NCBI GenBank assembly: GCA_947631755.1
Contig: CANRMO010000165.1
Location: forward strand, 1-5,402
Origin: an uncultured Lachnospiraceae bacterium
GTDB lineage: Bacteria > Bacillota > Clostridia > Lachnospirales > Lachnospiraceae
Length of the DNA: 5,402 nucleotides
Direction of reading: 5' to 3'
Shown here: piece by piece, positions 1 to 3,801 of the stretch
How positions within the stretch are numbered: the first letter of the stretch is position 1
Layout: every line of letters begins with the position of its first letter
Program-made: the position numbers and the translations under genes
Notes under the pieces: generated by a model
Told to the model about the DNA's origin: nothing
Databases searched by the model: none
What the model saw: only the letters and a program-made list of their open reading frames with translations

Positions 1-1
1 G

Positions 2-337
2 GTTAAAGTAGATAAACTTCTCGGCCACGGCGGCCTCTTCAAGACAAAGGGCGTCGGGCAGCAGATCCTGGCGGACGCTATGAACTCCCCGATCTCTGTT
101 ATGGAGACAGCCGGAGAGGGCGGCGCATGGGGGATTGCTGTGCTGGCCTCATACATGATCCAGAAAGCGGACGGCGAGACGCTGGGGGATTATCTGAACA
201 GTAAAGTGTTTGCCGGCCAGGAGGGGTCTTCCCTTGACCCGGATCCGGAAGGCGTAAAAGGTTTCGATGACTTTATCCGCATTTACAGGGGCGGACTTCC
301 GATCGAGCGCGCGGCAGTGGATTCGATGGCACTGTAG
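2..337 (+). CDS. FGGY-family carbohydrate kinase, C-terminal fragment (pentulose kinase, possibly L-ribulokinase-like)
   Basis: The frame is open from base 2 and ends at the TAG at 335-337, so only the last 111 residues of a longer protein (family usually about 500 aa) are visible. FGGY kinases transfer the ATP gamma-phosphate to a sugar such as xylulose or ribulose in the cytoplasm. The recognisable parts are GHGGLFKTKGVGQQ, followed by the METAGEGGAWGIAVLASY stretch; the latter corresponds to the Gly/Ala-rich adenosine-binding segment of domain II. The tail ending in GLPIERAAVDSM is typical of a clostridial and bifidobacterial kinase subgroup often found beside arabinose genes. Substrate cannot be settled from the C-terminus; L-ribulose is suggested by the GH127 arabinosidase-like gene downstream, and xylulose is the main alternative. 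Family assignment is firm, the specific substrate is inference. Confidence 0.8.
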   Translation, partial: VKVDKLLGHGGLFKTKGVGQQILADAMNSPISVMETAGEGGAWGIAVLASYMIQKADGETLGDYLNSKVFAGQEGSSLDPDPEGVKGFDDFIRIYRGGLPIERAAVDSMAL

Positions 338-372
338 GATACTTTTATTGTATTGGGTCTGATGCGGCCAGG

Positions 373-406
373 GGGCGCGGGAAATGGCAAAAGCATTTCC
401 CGCCCC
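373..406 (+). other. Strong hairpin between the kinase and the EIIC-EAL gene
   Basis: GCGGGAAATG (377-386) and CATTTCCCGC (394-403) form a perfect 10-bp stem around the 7-base loop GCAAAAG. Past a single unpaired C at 376, GGG 373-375 can pair with CCC 404-406. No T-tract follows on either strand, so it is not a standard intrinsic terminator. It could protect the 3' end of the kinase mRNA, pause RNA polymerase, or control translation of the next gene. The stem contains the ATG at 384-386, the most upstream possible start of the following reading frame. Confidence 0.65.
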
Positions 407-421
407 TGTGGCTGTAGAAAT

Positions 422-426
422 GAGGA
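422..426 (+). promoter_or_regulatory. Shine-Dalgarno sequence deciding the EIIC-EAL start
   Basis: GAGGA lies 5 bases upstream of the ATG at 432, a normal spacing in Firmicutes. The upstream ATG at 384 has only a G-run (371-375) and is buried in a hairpin stem; the ATG at 420 has no purine-rich site before it; the ATG at 465 has GGGGGAG only 3 bases away. This favours 432 as the start. Confidence 0.5.
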
Positions 427-431
427 TTGCG

Positions 432-2558
432 ATGAAAGAGGAGAGGGCAGATCTGGGGGAGTGGATGATCCGGATCTATGACAAGATCAATCAGAACCGG
501 CTGCTGAAAGCGATACGGGAGAGCATGATCATGATCGTTCCCGTTATTCTGATCGGTGCGGCGGCGCTTGTTCTGCGTTTTTTTCCGCTGAAGGCTTATC
601 AGGACTTCATACATAATTTTGCCGGAGGGAATATTGACCGCTTTTTTGAAATGGTCAACAATGCGACATTCGGCATTATGTCTCTCTATATGGTGGTAAG
701 TCTCTCGGTCAGTTATCTTAATAAGGTAGTTGAAAGAGAGGGGAATTATCTCGGTGCGGTATTCTCCTCCCTGCTCGCGTTCGGCACCTCAAGCGGCTTG
801 TTTGGTGAGAACCCGGATGTTGGGGGCGCGCTGGGGGTAAAGGGCCTGTTTACCGCGATGCTGTGTGCGGTCGTCGCGTCGGCTCTCTACTGCATGGTAC
901 AGAAATATGTGCATGCCAATGTCCGGTTTTACACGAACGGGGCAGACGAAATATATTATAATATGATCGGACGCATTTTGCCGGTCCTGACAGTCGGTAT
1001 TGTGGTGGCTCTGTTCAATATGATTTTGCAGCTCGCGTTCGGGGTGGGCAGTTTTCAGGAGTTGTACACCCATGCTATTGATTCGGCTTTTGCCGGTATG
1101 CAGCGGAGCAACGGGTCGGCTGTGCTGTATATTTTTCTGGTTCATTTTCTCTGGTTTTTTGGCATCCACGGCGGGAATGTGCTGGATACCGTGGGGCGCA
1201 ATGTGTTTGAGCCGTGTCTGGAGATCAATGCGGAGGTTTTGGCGGCGGGGGGTGTCCCCACCGAGATTTTCAGCAAATCATTTTTTGATGTGTTTGTTCT
1301 GATGGGTGGCTGTGGGAGCACGCTCTGTCTTGTGGCTGCGATTCTTATCTTTGAGAAGAGAAGAAGTATGAGAAGGCTTGCCAAGTTTGCCGCTCTTCCC
1401 AGCCTGTTCAACATGAATGAGCTTGTGTTGTTCGGTGTGCCCATTGCGTGTAATCCCATTATGCTGATCCCATTTTTCCTGACGCCGCTGGCGTGCCTGT
1501 TCATCAGCACGGTTGCGATGAAAACGGGGCTGGTTCCGGTGGTGAGCCATACCGTGGAGTGGACGACGCCCATTCTTCTGGGGGGATATTACGCCACTGG
1601 TTCTGTGGCAGGTGCGGTGCTCCAGGCAGTAAACTTATGTGTCGGGGTTCTGATATACAAGCCTTTTATTCATATTATGGAGCAGCAGGACGAGAGGGAC
1701 AGCAAGGAGAAAATTAAAAAACTGGTGGAGATTCTCAGGGAGAGTGAGGAGACGAGGATTCCGGTAAAACTTCTGAAACTCGGCGGAGATGCCGGGACAG
1801 TGGCAAAGCTTTTGAGTGACGACCTGGAGTTGAAATTAAAGAAAAAAGACCCGGATATGTTTTACCAGCCACAATATGATTATGAGAATCGGTGCATCGG
1901 CGCAGAGGCGTTACTGCGCTGGAATCACTCGATTTATGGGATGATCTACCCGCCCCTTATCATCCGTCTGATGGAAGAGATTGATGTTCTGACAGAGGCA
2001 GAAGAGATCATTCTGGAAAGAGTGCTCAAAGATATGGACCAGATCAAAAAATATTACGGGGAAAATATAAAGATATCTGTCAACATCACGGGAACAACGA
2101 TCCAGAAAGACCACTATGAGAAATTTTTGGATCATATGAAAGAGAAATATCCGCAGCATATTAAAAATATTATGCTCGAGATGACCGAGCAGGCCAGCCT
2201 GCAGATCGACCAGGAGTTTATCGACCGTCTGACCCGTATTAAGAAAAAGGGATACCACCTGGCGATTGATGATTTCTCCATGGGCAATACTTCTGTGAAA
2301 TATTTGCAGAGCAATGTATTTGACATGATCAAGCTGGACGGCTCGCTGACAAAGGATATCGACCGGAATGAGAGAAGCCGCAGTATCGTGAAGAACCTGG
2401 CGAATCTGGCAAGAGAATTTAACATTGACATACTGGCTGAATATGTAGAGACCGAGCAGCAGAAAGAACTTCTGAAAGAACATGGGTGCCTGTTCTATCA
2501 GGGATATCTCTACAGCCCGGCAGTTCCGATCGATGAGTTCCTCAATCGGGCAAAGTAA
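432..2558 (+). CDS. PTS EIIC (lactose/cellobiose type)-EAL domain fusion; putative sugar-sensing cyclic-di-GMP phosphodiesterase
   Basis: This 708-residue membrane protein (numbering from ATG 432; the frame stays open to ATG 384, giving 724) has two parts. Residues about 15-417 are a LacE/CelB-like EIIC domain: first membrane helix about 32-50, the FGIHGGN substrate-site motif at 243-249, the NELVLFGVPI motif at 329-338 followed by NPIMLIPF, and a closing YKPF at 409. A charged linker (about 418-475) leads to an EAL domain (about 476-705). Expected metal, substrate and catalytic residues are present: E492 of EAL, N551, E583, D613-D614, K634, E670 and Q690. Active EAL enzymes hydrolyse c-di-GMP to pGpG. 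EIIC domains normally translocate sugar while a partner EIIB phosphorylates it, but no EIIA or EIIB domain is fused or nearby. The EIIC part may therefore act as a sugar sensor controlling the cytoplasmic EAL domain, though transport with a remote EIIB is possible. The loop usually reading DDFGTGYSS is DDFSMGNTS here, so activity is likely but unproven. Domain calls are firm; the sensing role is inference. Confidence 0.9.
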   Translation: MKEERADLGEWMIRIYDKINQNRLLKAIRESMIMIVPVILIGAAALVLRFFPLKAYQDFIHNFAGGNIDRFFEMVNNATFGIMSLYMVVSLSVSYLNKVVEREGNYLGAVFSSLLAFGTSSGLFGENPDVGGALGVKGLFTAMLCAVVASALYCMVQKYVHANVRFYTNGADEIYYNMIGRILPVLTVGIVVALFNMILQLAFGVGSFQELYTHAIDSAFAGMQRSNGSAVLYIFLVHFLWFFGIHGGNVLDTVGRNVFEPCLEINAEVLAAGGVPTEIFSKSFFDVFVLMGGCGSTLCLVAAILIFEKRRSMRRLAKFAALPSLFNMNELVLFGVPIACNPIMLIPFFLTPLACLFISTVAMKTGLVPVVSHTVEWTTPILLGGYYATGSVAGAVLQAVNLCVGVLIYKPFIHIMEQQDERDSKEKIKKLVEILRESEETRIPVKLLKLGGDAGTVAKLLSDDLELKLKKKDPDMFYQPQYDYENRCIGAEALLRWNHSIYGMIYPPLIIRLMEEIDVLTEAEEIILERVLKDMDQIKKYYGENIKISVNITGTTIQKDHYEKFLDHMKEKYPQHIKNIMLEMTEQASLQIDQEFIDRLTRIKKKGYHLAIDDFSMGNTSVKYLQSNVFDMIKLDGSLTKDIDRNERSRSIVKNLANLAREFNIDILAEYVETEQQKELLKEHGCLFYQGYLYSPAVPIDEFLNRAK

Positions 2559-2577
2559 CATTAATATCTTATAAGAA

Positions 2578-2634
2578 AGTCCGCCCTTTGCGGAGCGAAG
2601 AATGTGCTCCGCACATTCCTTGAAGCGGCGGATT
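2578..2634 (+). other. Competing RNA hairpins upstream of the terminator
   Basis: TGCGGAGC (2589-2596) pairs perfectly with GCTCCGCA (2606-2613). GAATGTG (2600-2606) pairs perfectly with CACATTC (2612-2618) around CTCCG. These two stems share bases and cannot form together. In addition, AGTCCGCC (2578-2585) can pair with GGCGGATT (2627-2634, one G-T), which would take away one arm of the terminator stem. The pairings are seen directly; any regulatory role is speculative. This stretch lies between convergent genes, so it belongs to the 3' untranslated region of transcripts from both strands. Confidence 0.45.
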
Positions 2635-2650
2635 CTCACGCCGCTTTTTT
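2623..2650 (+). terminator. Intrinsic terminator of the EIIC-EAL gene
   Basis: AAGCGGCG (2623-2630) and CGCCGCTT (2639-2646) form an 8-bp GC-rich stem with loop GATTCTCA, running into six T residues (2645-2650). It lies 64 bases past the EIIC-EAL stop and directly before the end of the convergent AraC gene. The opposite strand lacks a T-tract after the stem, so efficient termination is expected only for plus-strand transcription. Confidence 0.88.
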
Positions 2651-2653
2651 ACT

Positions 2654-3517
2654 TTATTGATGGAACAATTTTCGCTCTGCATAGCTGCTCCGGTACTCCG
2701 ACGGGCTCTGCCCGGTCGCTTTCTTAAAGGCATTGGAGAAGTTGTGGTTGTCGGAAAAGCCAATATCGTAGCCGATCTGGGCGATCGGTTCCAGGCTGTC
2801 CGTCAGCATCGCCTTGGCCAGTTCCATTTTCTGGTTCGTGATATACGTTTTCAGTGACACGCCGGAGACCTGCTTGAAAAAGGTGGTGATGTATTTTTCG
2901 TTATAGCCGAAATAGGCAGCTACCTCTCCCACTTTCAGCGGTTCCCGGATGCGCCAGGAGATGTAATCCACGATGTCAGAATAGAGCTGTAGTTTTTCCC
3001 CCTTCATGGCGGTGCGGCCGCCGGACAGGAAGAGCTGGCTGTACAGCTCGCAGAGTAGCGTGGTAAGCGTGTAATTTGTGAGGTTCATATTGCGGTACTT
3101 GATATCACAGTTCTGGAGTTGTTTCGTGAGCACAGTCAGGCGGTCGGCGCGGGGGATTTTTGACTGTACGGGGAGCAGGATCCTCGGCTCATCGGCACCC
3201 GGTATTCCGGGGGCTGCCGTGTGGTGAACCGGGTCGTTTCTCTGATCGTGATAGGAGAAATGGACCCAGTAAAAAGAACAGTCCGACGGCTGGTATCCAT
3301 ATTGCCTGCAAGGCGGGGAGATGATGATATATTCCCCCTCGTGTACGACATAGTGTTCCTGGTCTGCGGCAATATACAGGGTTCCCTTTGTCATAATGAT
3401 CAGTTCAAAGTCCAGTAACTCCCGGTTCATGTGGATCCAGTCGGCGTCCGGGGCCTCAAATTTTCCGCACCAGTGAAATTGCAATGGTCTGTCAACTTCG
3501 AAATCTAAGATATCCAT
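2654..3517 (-). CDS. AraC-family transcriptional regulator (cupin sensor plus double HTH)
   Basis: This is a 287-residue cytoplasmic DNA-binding protein, normal size for sugar-responsive AraC regulators. The N-terminal half (about 1-100) is a beta-rich AraC-type cupin region, with the strands around DFELIIMTKGTLYIA and EGEYIIISPP that usually hold the ligand pocket. The C-terminal 100 residues carry two helix-turn-helix units: the first about 197-219 (VGEVAAYFGYNEKYITTFF), the second about 245-276, ending in the family signature with GFSDNHNFSNAFKKATGQSP and YR. I chose the ATG at 3517 because the frame's upstream GTG (3550) has no ribosome binding site; an AGAAAGG lies before the ATG, though somewhat far (about 14 bases). 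It is transcribed divergently from the GH127-type gene and converges with the EIIC-EAL gene. The divergent arrangement and the repeats in the shared intergenic region suggest it activates the glycosidase gene in response to a sugar, possibly L-arabinose or an arabino-oligosaccharide. The family is certain; ligand and target are inferred. Confidence 0.93.
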   Translation of the reverse strand: MDILDFEVDRPLQFHWCGKFEAPDADWIHMNRELLDFELIIMTKGTLYIAADQEHYVVHEGEYIIISPPCRQYGYQPSDCSFYWVHFSYHDQRNDPVHHTAAPGIPGADEPRILLPVQSKIPRADRLTVLTKQLQNCDIKYRNMNLTNYTLTTLLCELYSQLFLSGGRTAMKGEKLQLYSDIVDYISWRIREPLKVGEVAAYFGYNEKYITTFFKQVSGVSLKTYITNQKMELAKAMLTDSLEPIAQIGYDIGFSDNHNFSNAFKKATGQSPSEYRSSYAERKLFHQ

Positions 3518-3599
3518 ATAACTTTTTCTAACCTTTCTATTCGCTCTCACGTAAGGAAGAGATGAAATGAGAAGTCTATTAAATAACGTATTTTCTTAT

Positions 3600-3628
3600 A
3601 TTATAAGCAGTTATCAAAAAAGAATCAA
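3600..3628 (-). promoter_or_regulatory. Sigma-A-type promoter for the AraC-family gene
   Basis: On the minus strand, TTGATT (3628-3623) and a perfect TATAAT (3605-3600) are separated by 17 bases, close to the housekeeping consensus. Predicted transcription starts near 3593, leaving a leader of roughly 76 bases before the ATG at 3517. The -10 box sits inside the 13-base palindrome CTTATA-T-TATAAG (3595-3607), where a repressor, possibly the regulator itself, could bind. Confidence 0.65.
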
Positions 3629-3631
3629 GTG

Positions 3632-3678
3632 CAAAATCACACCAAATGTGACAAAATAACAATACAAAATCACAACAA
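3632..3678. promoter_or_regulatory. Candidate AraC-type operator: repeated CAAAATCACA-like elements
   Basis: CAAAATCACACCAA (3632-3645) and CAAAATCACAACAA (3665-3678) match at 13 of 14 positions and start 33 bases apart, about three DNA turns, in the same orientation. A weaker copy, CAAAATAACA, lies between them at 3652-3661. AraC-family proteins typically bind direct repeats because each subunit has two HTH units. The first copy also overlaps the inverted repeat TCACA-CCAAA-TGTGA (3637-3651). The repeats lie between the two divergent genes and upstream of the weak candidate promoter for the GH127-type gene. The repeats are seen; the binding protein is inferred. Confidence 0.5.
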
Positions 3679-3695
3679 TAGAAAACGAAATGGTA

Positions 3696-3724
3696 TGGAG
3701 CTGCCGCTGGATGAGGTGTAAAAT
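3696..3724 (+). promoter_or_regulatory. Weak candidate promoter for the GH127-type gene
   Basis: TAAAAT at 3719-3724 is a fair -10 box, but the hexamer 17 bases upstream, TGGAGC, is a poor -35 match. A good -10 with a poor -35 is common in activator-dependent promoters. The CAAAATCACA-like repeats end about 50 bases before the predicted start. The position is tentative. Confidence 0.3.
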
Positions 3725-3743
3725 AAAAACAATTATTAAGGAG

Positions 3744-3770
3744 TCTTCGGAGCGGGCGCGGCTGCGAAGA
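3744..3770 (+). other. Leader hairpin upstream of the GH127-type gene
   Basis: TCTTCG (3744-3749) pairs with CGAAGA (3765-3770), and after one G-G mismatch AGC (3751-3753) pairs with GCT (3761-3763) around a 7-base loop. It is a GC-rich island in an AT-rich leader. An AAGGAG (3738-3743) sits just before it with no start codon at a suitable distance. No T-tract follows, so it is not a terminator. It may stabilise the mRNA or be incidental. Confidence 0.35.
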
Positions 3771-3788
3771 TCATATCATTGCGATAGA

Positions 3789-3796
3789 AAGGAAGA
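3789..3796 (+). promoter_or_regulatory. Ribosome binding site of the GH127-type gene
   Basis: The purine run AAGGAAGA has its AGGA core about 9 bases before the ATG at 3802. That ATG opens a classic signal peptide, so this site settles the start. Confidence 0.7.
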
Positions 3797-3801
3797 GATT
3801 T

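Noticed and set aside
373..406. Intrinsic terminator after the kinase gene
   Set aside because: The stem is strong, but no T-tract follows on either strand, so it is listed only as a hairpin.
1142..1573. Minus-strand frames inside the EIIC-coding region
   Set aside because: They oppose the most conserved EIIC motifs and show no family resemblance.
432..1680. An ordinary lactose/cellobiose PTS transporter gene
   Set aside because: The EIIC frame continues without interruption into the EAL domain, and no EIIA or EIIB gene is in the window.
1911..2639. 242-residue open frame on the minus strand opposite the EAL domain
   Set aside because: It lies antisense to a well-conserved coding domain, overlaps the terminator, has no recognisable domain and has a composition expected from a shadow frame.
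3637..3651. CRP-like site (TCACA-N5-TGTGA)
   Set aside because: The half-sites are in reverse order and wrong spacing for CRP (TGTGA-N6-TCACA), and Firmicutes of this type do not use cAMP-CRP catabolite control; overlap with AraC-style direct repeats is a better explanation.
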